This document shows positions 24,378-33,816 of a stretch of DNA of 64,000 nt, piece after piece. The stretch comes from Verrucomicrobiales bacterium (GTDB taxonomy: Bacteria > Verrucomicrobiota > Verrucomicrobiia > Verrucomicrobiales > DEV007). The DNA lies in the NCBI GenBank assembly GCA_002698785.1, contig PAAG01000019.1:186001-250000 (forward strand), written 5' to 3'. The notes beneath the pieces were generated by a model. It searched no databases, was not told where the DNA came from, and worked only from the letters and a program-made list of their open reading frames with translations. Position 1 is the first letter of the stretch; each line of letters opens with the position of its first letter. Position numbers and translations under genes: made by a program.

Positions 24378-25262
24378 ATGCTTGAAGTAGAAAACCTTTC
24401 CAAAACCTATCCCGGAGGCATCGAAGCTCTTCGAGAAATCAATCTACAGGTTTCTCCCGGAATTTTTGGACTTCTCGGGCCGAACGGAGCGGGAAAATCC
24501 ACCCTCATGCGGACGCTGGCGACATTGCAACTGCCGGACACTGGCTCCGCCACACTCGATGGTATTGATCTTCTCAAAGAACCTCGAAGAGCACGGCAGA
24601 CCATAGGGTATCTCCCACAGGACGTAGGAGTGTATCCTCGTGTCTCCGCAAAAGAGATGCTCGACTATCTCGCTGGATTGAAAGGGATCACCAATTCGAA
24701 GACTCGCAGGCAGGAAGTCATGTTCCAATTGGAAAGAGTCAACCTTCTCAGTGTATCGGACCGGAGGCTCGACACCTACTCCGGAGGAATGCGGCAGCGT
24801 TTCGGCATCGCCGCTGCGCTGATTGGAAAGCCTCGCCTTCTTATTGTTGACGAACCGACAGCCGGACTGGACCCCTCGGAACGCAGGCGGTTTCAGTTGA
24901 TGCTGACAGAAGCAGCAAATGACTGCATTCTCATTCTCTCCTCCCACATTGTCGAAGATATTTCAGGCCTCTGCTCAGAGATGGCACTTGTCGACAAAGG
25001 TAGACTCCTGAGAAAAGGGAACCCTGCCGAAGTGATTCAGGAACTTGCCGACAAAGTCTGGGAGTTTGTTGTTCCGATAGAGCAATTCGCCGAGTGCCGA
25101 AAAACGCAGCACATTCTGTCGTGGAAGCCGAGGCAGGGGAAAATTCTCGTCCATGCCTGGTCGGAGTCGGGATCGGATATCACATTCCCCAAAGCTGAAC
25201 CAACCGAGCCTACACTGGAAGATCTCTACGCCTTTCATACGTCGGAGACCGAGTCTTGTTGA
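24378..25262 (+). CDS. ABC transporter ATP-binding protein
   Basis: 294 residues from the ATG at 24378, which begins with the family-typical MLEVENLSKTYPGG; the in-frame upstream stretch is atypical. Seen: Walker A GPNGAGKS, Q-loop LPQDVG, signature YSGGMRQRFGIA, Walker B RLLIVDEPTAGLDP, switch His in LSSHIVEDI. ABC-2 (drug/antibiotic exporter) subtype. Three bases separate it from the permease/peptidase fusion at 25266, its evident partner. Substrate unknown. Confidence 0.93.
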   Translation: MLEVENLSKTYPGGIEALREINLQVSPGIFGLLGPNGAGKSTLMRTLATLQLPDTGSATLDGIDLLKEPRRARQTIGYLPQDVGVYPRVSAKEMLDYLAGLKGITNSKTRRQEVMFQLERVNLLSVSDRRLDTYSGGMRQRFGIAAALIGKPRLLIVDEPTAGLDPSERRRFQLMLTEAANDCILILSSHIVEDISGLCSEMALVDKGRLLRKGNPAEVIQELADKVWEFVVPIEQFAECRKTQHILSWKPRQGKILVHAWSESGSDITFPKAEPTEPTLEDLYAFHTSETESC

Positions 25263-25265
25263 CCC

Positions 25266-28200
25266 ATGTCGATTCCCGCCCAGTTTCTGATGGAGTGGAG
25301 ACAGCAGACCCGCAGACCTTTTGTGTGGTTCTGTTTTGTCGCTTTCTTCGGATTGTCCTTCCTCGAAACCATGCAGACAGGAATCCAGGGGGTGGGCAAT
25401 ACGTGGATCAATGGCGCGGGTATGATCGCCAATCGAGGCATTATCTACACTTTGCTCGGGGTCGTTGCCATCGCAGGCATCATGCTGGAGCCATTTGTTC
25501 GTGACCGCGTTTCGAATTCCCAGGGAGTCATCCTGACTACACCTATTGACCGCCTGGGGCGCGGCCCGATCCGGTTCCTCGTGGCATTCGCAATCGTTAC
25601 CATCGCCACGTTTCTCCTGATCCCGGGAATGGTGCTCGGCGCGATGGCACCGGGCATTCCAGACGAATTGGTCGGCCCATTCGTCTTCAGCCATTATGTA
25701 AAGTCCGTGCTGTGGTTCCTCCTGCCGAACTATTTCCTGGTCGCCGTCCTGGTTTACTGCGTAGGTAATTTTTTCGAAAACCGATCGATCTGCTTCGCCA
25801 GTGCCATTCTTCTTTTCGCCGGATGGCGAATCTGCCGCATGATGCTCGGGCGAGACATTTTCCACGAAGAGGTTTTCGGACTCTACGCACTTCTCGATCC
25901 CTTCGGCAGCATCGCTTCCTTTGAAAACACGCGAGGCCTGACCGTTGCTCAACTCAACGTTACCTTCCTCCCGTTATCCGGACTCCTGCTCTACAATCGC
26001 ATCCTCTGGATCGGCATCGGTCTATTGTTTCTCGCTATTGGAACTTGGGCGATTCCAACTCGCCCTCGCCTGGCCCGCGAAAAGAAACGACGGAACAAAA
26101 AGGCAAGCGCAACAACATTTCCTGACAAGCCTCTCACAAGAGATTCTTTACAGATAAATACCATCTATCAATTCTGGCGAACGATTTGCTGGGACTTTCG
26201 CCTGACCTGGAGGCAACCAGCAGCGAGACTTACGCTGTTCGTGGCCGCGATAACCCTGTGGTGGTCGGCATCCAGTGTCACGACATACCAGTTCTCTCTT
26301 CCGAGCACAGATATTCTTGTCCATGCCACAAACTTCTATTTCGACAAGATCCTGATGCTTGCGCTCGTGTGGATCGCAGGATCGCTTTTCTGGAGGGAAA
26401 GAAGCTGGAGAGTGAACGAGCTGATAGAATCCCAACCCACGAGCGATTTTTTCATCTACCTCGCCAAGACCGTCACTCTACTGGTCGTCATACTGCTTTT
26501 CTGGCTTCTCTCGATAGGCGTCAATCTAGTCTATCAAATCACCCACGGATATTTCCGCCCTGAGCTTTCTCTTTTCTTCACAGACAGCTTTGTGTTCAAA
26601 GCCCCCTACTACCTGTGGTTCGGTATGCTAGCCATCGCCCTACAGGCTATCGTGAGAAACCGCTACATCGCGATCGCGACCGTCCTGATCGTGGCCATCG
26701 CAAGCGTGCTGCTCTACGCGCTAGACGTTCACCACCCGATGTATCATTATGGGCGTGTCAGTCACGTCTGGTATTCACTCATGGACGGCTACGGACACTT
26801 CTGGGAGGCTCACCTGTGGCTGGTCGGGTACTGGACTCTTGGTTCCGTGCTGATTTGGTTGGTTGGGTTTGGTGTCTTCCGCAGGGGAGAGCATCCCAGC
26901 AGCAGAGTTACGAGCTTCCAGCAACACTTCCGAGGCCGATTTGCAATCTCGGCAACAGGAGTGCTGGCAGCCTTCGTAACTACTGCGTTTCTTGTGCATT
27001 ATTTTTCCACCACCAAAGGTATCTGGCCACCAACAGACGGAGACAAAATCAAAGCACAGGTCGAGAAAGCCTACGGAGCAGGTTGGAGACAGCGTCTTCA
27101 GCCGAGAATCATCCGCATCGACGCCGAGATGGATCTTTACCCATCAGAAAGGCGATATCGGCTCGAAGGAAACTTCACCCTGAAAAATCCCAGCGACGAG
27201 TCGATCGAAGAAGTATTCCTCATGGGGACACCGCTGCTGAATATCGAAACGATCGATTTCGAAGGCGGCGCAGAGCTTCTCGAAATGAACAAAGACCTGA
27301 ACGTTCAAATCTGGAAGCTGAACCGACCTCTTCCAGCAGATGGTGAAATGCAGTTTCACTTTGTCACATCCCGGAATCCCCCATCCGGATTTCAGGTCCA
27401 TTCTTCTGGAGACAATGTCCCTGATGTTGCACAGAACGAACTGATCGAAAATGGCTCGGCCTTGCTCAACGTCAGACTCATGCCCGTAATCGGCTACACC
27501 GATCGAGTCGAACACAAGCCGGCATGGATGAGGCGAAAGTACGGACTCCCAGAAAAATGGGAGCCTCCCTCCGGGATAGACTCAGAATCTCAAGCCCATG
27601 CGACACTCCACCTCTCGTGGATCGAATCCGTGACCATGACGATCCGCACGGCTCCGGACCAGACGGCTCTGTATGCTGGAACGCTGGAAAAGGAATGGAA
27701 GACACCTGACGGCAGAAACGCGTTCCGATACCGGAGCGATTACAAATCACGAGGCTGGAGCGCGATTGTGTCGGGACGTTTTCAGAAACGAGCCTTCGAG
27801 CGACCAGACCTTCCAAACGTAGAGATCTATTTCGATCCACAGCATGAAACCAACGTTGATATCTTTGGGGAAGCTCTCCACGATGCCATCGCATATTTTA
27901 CCGAGAGCTACGGTCCGGCTCCGTTCGATACGTTCCGCCTCGCGGAAAATGCCCTGCACTATGACGGCTTCGGTAGTCGCGGCGGGTTGGCTCATGCCAG
28001 TGCTGTGCTGGGATGGAAATCGGACCTCGAGGCAAGCGGCGGAGAAGACATCCGCCGGCACGCCGCCGTGATGGTCGCTCTCGCATGGTGGGGCGATCAA
28101 ATCATTCCTGCCAATATCGCAGGAGCAAAAGTGATTCATTCCGGCCTTCCCTATTGGACCGCAGCCCTGTACCTGCACCAGGCGAGAGACACGGCAACGG

Positions 28201-28841
28201 ACCGCAGCCTTCGACTGCAGGAACTGATGGAGATGTATCGCGGTCGTGGAGAAATGATCGACATGGAAGCCCCCTTCATTCACGAGTTCAAAGACTCAAC
28301 CATGATTCGGAAAAAAGGTTCTTCTCTGTTTCTGTATCTCGCAGAACTCGTTGGTCCGGAGAAAATGGAAGCAATTCTGTCCGACTGGCTCGAAGAATGG
28401 CGCTATAGAGAAGCCCCCTATCCCAACGCAAAAGATCTCTACGCCCACTTCAAAGACCACCTGCCCACAGAGCACCATTCATTTCTCCGCGACTACTTCG
28501 AAAATGTTGCGATCTGGCGCACCGAAGTCATCGAAACCGAGTCCGAAGAGTTAACTGGTGGAAAATGGAAAATACGAGCGAACATCAGCGCCGAGAAAAC
28601 CTACATTTCAGGCTGGGGCGAAGAGACAAAGGCACAATTCGACATTCCCGTTCCGGTAATTGCCTTTCGGGACTCCGCATACTCAGACGCCTCACAACTG
28701 CGGTCCGAATGGATCAATCTGAAGTCTGGTGAACAATGGATTGAATGGATTCTTGAGGAGAAACCGGTTCGTATTGGTGTCGATCCGTATCTTCTTCTCC
28801 CCGACCCCAATCCTCACGACAATATCCGAAGCGTTCCATAA
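25266..28841 (+). CDS. ABC-2 permease fused to an M1-peptidase-like domain lacking HExxH
   Basis: 1191 residues. The N-terminal half (to about 570) has roughly 12 membrane helices in two ABC-2-like blocks. The C-terminal half starts near residue 600 with an M1-aminopeptidase-type beta domain (RIDAEMDLYPSERRYRLEGNFTLKNPS) and continues through a thermolysin-like part. The zinc site is lost: where M1 enzymes read HELAHQWWG this protein has AVMVALAWWG, and the following Glu ligand region is replaced in IHSGLPYWTAAL. The fusion type (permease/M1 aminopeptidase) is known in Bacteroidetes and PVC bacteria, often with an intact site. Here the domain is probably a periplasmic binding or scaffold module of the transporter. 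Confidence 0.88.
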   Translation: MSIPAQFLMEWRQQTRRPFVWFCFVAFFGLSFLETMQTGIQGVGNTWINGAGMIANRGIIYTLLGVVAIAGIMLEPFVRDRVSNSQGVILTTPIDRLGRGPIRFLVAFAIVTIATFLLIPGMVLGAMAPGIPDELVGPFVFSHYVKSVLWFLLPNYFLVAVLVYCVGNFFENRSICFASAILLFAGWRICRMMLGRDIFHEEVFGLYALLDPFGSIASFENTRGLTVAQLNVTFLPLSGLLLYNRILWIGIGLLFLAIGTWAIPTRPRLAREKKRRNKKASATTFPDKPLTRDSLQINTIYQFWRTICWDFRLTWRQPAARLTLFVAAITLWWSASSVTTYQFSLPSTDILVHATNFYFDKILMLALVWIAGSLFWRERSWRVNELIESQPTSDFFIYLAKTVTLLVVILLFWLLSIGVNLVYQITHGYFRPELSLFFTDSFVFKAPYYLWFGMLAIALQAIVRNRYIAIATVLIVAIASVLLYALDVHHPMYHYGRVSHVWYSLMDGYGHFWEAHLWLVGYWTLGSVLIWLVGFGVFRRGEHPSSRVTSFQQHFRGRFAISATGVLAAFVTTAFLVHYFSTTKGIWPPTDGDKIKAQVEKAYGAGWRQRLQPRIIRIDAEMDLYPSERRYRLEGNFTLKNPSDESIEEVFLMGTPLLNIETIDFEGGAELLEMNKDLNVQIWKLNRPLPADGEMQFHFVTSRNPPSGFQVHSSGDNVPDVAQNELIENGSALLNVRLMPVIGYTDRVEHKPAWMRRKYGLPEKWEPPSGIDSESQAHATLHLSWIESVTMTIRTAPDQTALYAGTLEKEWKTPDGRNAFRYRSDYKSRGWSAIVSGRFQKRAFERPDLPNVEIYFDPQHETNVDIFGEALHDAIAYFTESYGPAPFDTFRLAENALHYDGFGSRGGLAHASAVLGWKSDLEASGGEDIRRHAAVMVALAWWGDQIIPANIAGAKVIHSGLPYWTAALYLHQARDTATDRSLRLQELMEMYRGRGEMIDMEAPFIHEFKDSTMIRKKGSSLFLYLAELVGPEKMEAILSDWLEEWRYREAPYPNAKDLYAHFKDHLPTEHHSFLRDYFENVAIWRTEVIETESEELTGGKWKIRANISAEKTYISGWGEETKAQFDIPVPVIAFRDSAYSDASQLRSEWINLKSGEQWIEWILEEKPVRIGVDPYLLLPDPNPHDNIRSVP

Positions 28842-29034
28842 CCAGTTCAAATAGAGCAGGATAAGACAACCCATACAACCTTCGGCGATTTAGCGATGGT
28901 TTGCGATTAGCGGCAGAAACCACAGGCACCTTCGGATTCACCCATTGCCAGTATTGAGAATAAGTCTCAAGATCATCAATGACGGTTACCTCGATAGAGG
29001 GAGCCCTTGTTTTACACACAGATCTATTGCCAAC
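28842..29034. other. Short intergenic region before the TonB receptor
   Basis: An in-frame upstream extension of the receptor to 28945 lacks the signal-peptide layout, so I leave it untranslated. No Fur-box-like inverted repeat is obvious. Confidence 0.4.
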
Positions 29035-31416
29035 ATGATCCTATTCAAAACCAAATCGAAACCATCTTCCGAAAGGAAACGGCTAAATACTGCATTCATA
29101 GCGCTCCTGAGCATCTTCCTCTGCGGCACAACCTTCGCTCAAGAGGAGACTACCGAAGATCCTGCCGAAGCTGAAGCTTCTACCCCAGAGTCCACCGAAG
29201 AGTCTTCGCCGAACATGCAGAAACTCGACGAAATTGCCGTCGAAAGCACTCAGCCAGCTCCTGCACCCCGCCCCGCACCAGCTCCACGCCCTGCCGTAGT
29301 CGCCCCCGCACCGGCTCCAGTGATCGAGCCGGAACCGGTTGTGATCGACGACGACTCGCCAGTAGCATATGGCCAGATCGAATCCTCTTCGGCCCTGTTT
29401 GGATCTCTGCCACTCATCGAAACCCCGTTTAGCGTCGGTGTCATCGGGCAGGAGATCATAAAGGAACGCAGAGCGTTTACAGCAGCAGATGCACTTCTTT
29501 ACGAACCTAGCGTTACCCGCCCATACGGCAGCGGCTTTTACAATCGCTCCGATTTTGCAGTTCGCGGTTTCGCTCCGGATACATTCCAAAGCTACCGCGT
29601 TGACGGCCTCCCCTATGTGAATCTCATAGAACCCGCCATCGACGACAAAGAAAGGATCGAGGTACTGAAGGGGCCTGCCGGTCTGCGTTTCGGATTCGTT
29701 CCTCCTGGCGGTGCCATCAACTACATCCGCAAGCGCCCGACCGAAGACCTCTACCGGAGCATCTCCGTAGACTACGACACATTTGGCGGCTTCTACTCCC
29801 AGATCGATGTCAGCGACACGCTATCGCTTGGTGGTCCCGCGACAGTCCCTTCCGGGAAGAATTCCTACGGAAAAAATGTCATCACGGACGGAGGTCCCAC
29901 CTTCGGATATAGAGCCGTAATCGCAGGAGACAAATTCGACGATTTCTATGATTTTGCCGAGGGAGACAGACTCTTCGGCTCTCTTTTCCTCGAATGGAAG
30001 CCAAGCGAAGATGTGAGTATCTGGACATCTATCTCCGGGCAAAACCGGGAACGTCAGGGCTATGGTGGCGTTGTGGTCTCCAACAGTGGAACTCTCTTCG
30101 ACACCGGAGTCTTCACCAACACACAACAGCCTTGGGGTCACAACCGCCAGGAATCCCTTGATTTCGCCGTCGGGGCCGATATCCAACTCAACGACAATTG
30201 GAAACTACAAACGTCCACCAACTATGGCGAAATTGATCGAAGTGGCTACCAGAGTTGGGCTGGTTACGTCTTCGACAACGGAGACTATCAGGCCTTCGAA
30301 TGGCTCATTGGAACACAGTCTTGGGACTACTGGTCGCACCACTCACACATCGAAGGCGAATTCGAAACCGGCGGCATCAAACACGAACTTGTCTTGGGTG
30401 GAGAATATCGCTTCGTAGAGTCCTCACGTTCGCCCGATCCACGTGGAAGTGCCCAGATCGGCATCAACAACGCCTACAATTTCCAATACTTTCCCTGGTT
30501 GGGTGTGAACCCCCAAGGCAGCATTCCGTTTTACGAATATTCGGAGACCTCCTTTTTCCTCACCGATATTATCGAACTCAGCGACTGGTTTTCCATTCTC
30601 GCTGGCGTCCGATATTCTGAGCTCCAGGGAGATTTTCTTGATCAAACGACCGGCGCAATCACCAGCTCTTACAGCGATTCGGTGTATTCTCCCACAGCAG
30701 CAGTCATGATCGAGCCAGTCGAGAATTTCCACACGTACGTGTCCTACACACAAGGAATGACTCAAGGCGGCACCGCACCGACTACAGCGATCAATGCTCT
30801 CGCACAAATGCCGCCACTTGAATCTCGCCAGATGGAAGCCGGCATCAAAGCAGAACTCGTCGAAGACCGATTATATGGGGAGTTTGCTTACTTCAAGATC
30901 GAGCAGGATCTAGAATACCTCAACAGCGCTCGCTACTACGTGCAAGATGGTCTGCGCGAGCACGAAGGATTCGAATTCCTGCTTCGGGGTCAAGTAAGCG
31001 AAAATCTGGAAGTAGGTGCTTCCGCTATGTTCCTTGAGGCAGTTCAACGGGACACCGGCGATCCGCTCCTCGATGGCCGCACCCCTGACAACGTCCCGGA
31101 TTACAAAGCGACCGCTTGGGTAAACTACAACGTTCCACAGATCCCCGGCCTCTCGCTGTCACTCAACACAGTGTTCGAAGGAGACCGCTTCGCTGACAGC
31201 TACGAGCAATACACCATGGACAAATATGCCATTCTCAATGCTGGAGCAGCTTACCGCTTCCAGGCCGGTCAGAAAGACTGGACTCTGCGGGCCTACGTGG
31301 AGAACATCACCGACGAGCGTTATTTCTACACTGGCTACTACTCAGACGGCTATGGAGGTCAGCTCGATTACGGAGCACCGGTCAATGCAACCTTCTCCGT
31401 CGAGGTTGAATTCTGA
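29035..31416 (+). CDS. TonB-dependent outer-membrane receptor (siderophore type)
   Basis: 793 residues from the ATG at 29035; signal peptide to about residue 34 (AFIALLSIFLCGTTFAQ). An acidic Ser/Thr segment and a Pro/Ala repeat (PAPAPRPAPAPRPA) follow, unusual for a receptor and possibly a periplasmic spacer. The plug domain starts near 120 (SLPLIETPFSVGVIGQEIIKERRAFTAADALLYEPSV, with VRGFAPDTFQSYRVDGLPY). The 22-strand barrel ends with the conserved C-terminal aromatic, NATFSVEVEF. The GPAGLRFGFVPPGGAINYIRKRP region matches ferrisiderophore receptors of the FhuA/FpvA class. Substrate unproved. A terminator follows. Confidence 0.9.
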   Translation: MILFKTKSKPSSERKRLNTAFIALLSIFLCGTTFAQEETTEDPAEAEASTPESTEESSPNMQKLDEIAVESTQPAPAPRPAPAPRPAVVAPAPAPVIEPEPVVIDDDSPVAYGQIESSSALFGSLPLIETPFSVGVIGQEIIKERRAFTAADALLYEPSVTRPYGSGFYNRSDFAVRGFAPDTFQSYRVDGLPYVNLIEPAIDDKERIEVLKGPAGLRFGFVPPGGAINYIRKRPTEDLYRSISVDYDTFGGFYSQIDVSDTLSLGGPATVPSGKNSYGKNVITDGGPTFGYRAVIAGDKFDDFYDFAEGDRLFGSLFLEWKPSEDVSIWTSISGQNRERQGYGGVVVSNSGTLFDTGVFTNTQQPWGHNRQESLDFAVGADIQLNDNWKLQTSTNYGEIDRSGYQSWAGYVFDNGDYQAFEWLIGTQSWDYWSHHSHIEGEFETGGIKHELVLGGEYRFVESSRSPDPRGSAQIGINNAYNFQYFPWLGVNPQGSIPFYEYSETSFFLTDIIELSDWFSILAGVRYSELQGDFLDQTTGAITSSYSDSVYSPTAAVMIEPVENFHTYVSYTQGMTQGGTAPTTAINALAQMPPLESRQMEAGIKAELVEDRLYGEFAYFKIEQDLEYLNSARYYVQDGLREHEGFEFLLRGQVSENLEVGASAMFLEAVQRDTGDPLLDGRTPDNVPDYKATAWVNYNVPQIPGLSLSLNTVFEGDRFADSYEQYTMDKYAILNAGAAYRFQAGQKDWTLRAYVENITDERYFYTGYYSDGYGGQLDYGAPVNATFSVEVEF

Positions 31417-31429
31417 TCGAGTTAGTATC

Positions 31430-31461
31430 GCGTGGAGCGAGGGTTCCTCCTCGTTCCACGC
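31430..31461 (+). terminator. Hairpin after the TonB receptor gene
   Basis: GCGTGGAGCGAGG / CCTCGTTCCACGC stem (one G-U pair) with a short loop. Only a weak T-run follows (CTCACTTTATT). Confidence 0.65.
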
Positions 31462-31841
31462 CTCACTTTATTGTGTCTTTGCACATAACGATCACCTACG
31501 GATTCTCGCGCTTCTCGGATCCGTGTGGAGAGAAGGTCTTCCCCTCTTAGGACAAGTCTTGGCTCGTACATTAGTCAAAGACGTCTACGACTTGAGCATT
31601 CAGTATAGGATCACCAAAGATCAGGTGCTCCCCCCTTGCATTTGCTTAGCAAGCGAATCGAATCAGTTTAATCAGGCTCTCATTGAGATAACAAATCTCA
31701 CCCAGCGTTGAGGCCAGGTCTTCCCAGATTGCAAAAATACCGCGTGAGAGTCATCACTCATTGCGGTTAGGATTACGACAATCCTCGATTTCTGAAATAG
31801 TCCCAACCTCTTGGGCTTTAGGCCGTTGCAGATGAAAAAAG
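31462..31841. other. Intergenic region of 380 bases, no gene supported
   Basis: The region lies between a plus-strand terminator and the 3' end of a minus-strand tRNA. Open frames are short and unremarkable. A non-coding RNA cannot be excluded, but I see no named motif. Confidence 0.4.
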
Positions 31842-31918
<77 letters not shown>

Positions 31919-32069
31919 ACGGTAGAGGGATTTTCACATGATCCGGTGGATCTTGGAAACCCCTTCGGCTGGGGAGCGGACCCTAGGCGAGAATCTGAAA
32001 AGGCGCAACAAAAAATATTCATGAAATCCGTTGCTTTCTTAAACAATCTGCGCAACAGTTCCCGCCCTT

Positions 32070-32098
32070 CGCGAAGGCCACTTCGCGACACTATTTTT
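32070..32098 (+). promoter_or_regulatory. Hairpin plus T-run in the rplS leader
   Basis: CGCGAAG-GCCA-CTTCGCG followed by ACACTATTTTT, ending 16 bases before the rplS start. It could be an attenuator or an L19-type autoregulatory leader hairpin. I do not identify a named leader family. Confidence 0.45.
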
Positions 32099-32113
32099 AC
32101 CCACGCGAATACC

Positions 32114-32464
32114 ATGAATGTGATTGATAAAATCGAGCGCGAACAGATGAAAGATGATGTCCCCGAGTTTGCTCAGGGAGACACCGTCAACGTGCACAGT
32201 CGCGTGGTCGAAGGCGGCAAAGAGCGTATCCAGGTTTTCAAAGGAATCGTGATTGGTCGTCAGGGCGGAGGAGTCAACGCAGCCTTCACCGTTCGTAAGA
32301 TCTCTAATGGAGAAGGTGTAGAGCGTGTCTTCCAGGTTCACTCTCCGAAGCTCGCTAAGATCGAAGTTGTTCGTCGCGGCAAAGTTCGTCGTGCCAAGCT
32401 CAACTACCTTCGCGACCGTGTTGGTAAGGCAGCTACAAACTTGAAGACGCGCGCTGACAAGTAA
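32114..32464 (+). CDS. rplS: 50S ribosomal protein L19
   Basis: 116 residues from the ATG at 32114 ([31 protein letters not shown]). The longer in-frame opening runs through the tRNA and is not coding. L19 motifs are clear: [44 protein letters not shown] and the C-terminal [21 protein letters not shown]. It sits at the 30S-50S interface. The usual rpsP-rimM-trmD neighbours are absent, so rplS is detached from its common operon here and probably has its own leader control. Confidence 0.96.
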   Translation: MNVIDKIEREQMKDDVPEFAQGDTVNVHSRVVEGGKERIQVFKGIVIGRQGGGVNAAFTVRKISNGEGVERVFQVHSPKLAKIEVVRRGKVRRAKLNYLRDRVGKAATNLKTRADK

Positions 32465-32520
32465 GCGTCCCCTTCAGGTTTTCCGCTCCCACTCCCTATC
32501 GCGAACCTTCGTGGTTCCTC

Positions 32521-33792
32521 TTACTCGACAGTTGCCTGTCGCAGGCTTCGAATATTTCCGAGCCATGTGCACAGGAAAGTCGAAAGTAACACGACTCCTC
32601 CGAAGCCTACCGTAATCTCGGAGAGTTCCTCTTCCGAGTGACGGACCGCTTCGAGTATCCCCAAAGACAACGTTGCTACGTAGGCAAGTCCGGTAATGCT
32701 ACCAAATACCCAGCGCCCGGCTCTTGAGTCGTTGTCAAAAGTCAGTGATGCAGGAATTGTGGAGGCCATTGCACCAATGCCGACCAGCATCGCCGGGGCA
32801 TAACCTGTCGCAATACCGGTCCCTATTCCGAGGATTCCAAGCAGTAGACCTCCCCCCACTGCAATTCCCTGCCTTTTCTCGGACGGCCGCAAGGCAAGCC
32901 TGGCAGAACGATCCAAAAGGATCAGAAAGTTTCCGATCCCAGGAGCCAGCCATACCCAGAGCACAAGCCCCAGCCAGAGCAATCCTACCCCAAGAGCGAG
33001 CAGCGGATTGATCTTTTCCAGCACTCCTCGCAGGAACCGATAGGCCACATATCCACCGATGATGAAGAGGAACTGCCTCCCACCAGTGAATTTCTGCATA
33101 AAAAAGCAGTACGAGAGATACACTCGGTAAAACCACGAACGAGCCCGAAACGACTCAAGCAATCCTTCCCGCGCCGCATCTGACTCGGGATCCAGCCGAA
33201 GTGCCTCCCGAAAGTGGGACTCGGCTTTCCGGAAATCTCTTTTCTGAAGTGCACTCCACCCGGCATTGATGTGCGAATAGCTGTCCTCCGGGTTCGCCGC
33301 GAGCAGTTTCTCGACTGCAATATCGTTTTCGGCAGATTTCCCCTGCAATCGAAGAACGTTCGTCAGGATATTCGCCGCCATCGAATTGTCCGGATCTACT
33401 GCAAGCGCTTCCCGACACCATTTCTCCGCCTCGGCCCAACGGTCGACAGAACAATACGCCGCCGCCTTCGAAGTCAGCGTAAAGGCATCTTCAGGATCGA
33501 GAGACACGGCCTTTTCTGCCGCGGCCAGACTATCCTTCCCCCGATTCAAATCAGAAAGGATGAAAGAGCGTATCGCATGGTAATACCCATTGTCCGCTTT
33601 CAACTGAATCGCCGTATCGATCGACTGCAGGGCCAGTTTCTTCTTCCCTTCCTGGCTCAACCGGCAGAGTGCGATCCTGCTGTGAACATAATCGTTCTCC
33701 GGCTCGCGAGCGAGCACACCCATGAAGCATGCTTCAGCCTCTTCCAGCCGCCCCTGATCTTGCAGGAGAATTCCGTGCGCCAGTTCGCTCAT
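32521..33792 (-). CDS. TPR-repeat protein with C-terminal membrane domain
   Basis: 423 residues. The first 215 contain about six tetratricopeptide repeats (ILLQDQGRLEEAEACFMGVLAREPEND; SAALQKRDFRKAESHFREALRLDPES). After a basic linker (RARSWFYRVYLSYCFFMQKF), about five or six hydrophobic helices follow to the C-terminus. No catalytic motif. Likely a membrane-attached scaffold. It is 24 bases downstream of the TPR/AAA ATPase and on the same strand, so the two TPR proteins probably act together. Confidence 0.82.
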   Translation of the reverse strand: MSELAHGILLQDQGRLEEAEACFMGVLAREPENDYVHSRIALCRLSQEGKKKLALQSIDTAIQLKADNGYYHAIRSFILSDLNRGKDSLAAAEKAVSLDPEDAFTLTSKAAAYCSVDRWAEAEKWCREALAVDPDNSMAANILTNVLRLQGKSAENDIAVEKLLAANPEDSYSHINAGWSALQKRDFRKAESHFREALRLDPESDAAREGLLESFRARSWFYRVYLSYCFFMQKFTGGRQFLFIIGGYVAYRFLRGVLEKINPLLALGVGLLWLGLVLWVWLAPGIGNFLILLDRSARLALRPSEKRQGIAVGGGLLLGILGIGTGIATGYAPAMLVGIGAMASTIPASLTFDNDSRAGRWVFGSITGLAYVATLSLGILEAVRHSEEELSEITVGFGGVVLLSTFLCTWLGNIRSLRQATVE

Positions 33793-33816
33793 ATTATTCC
33801 GCAGCGTAGCCGCGGC

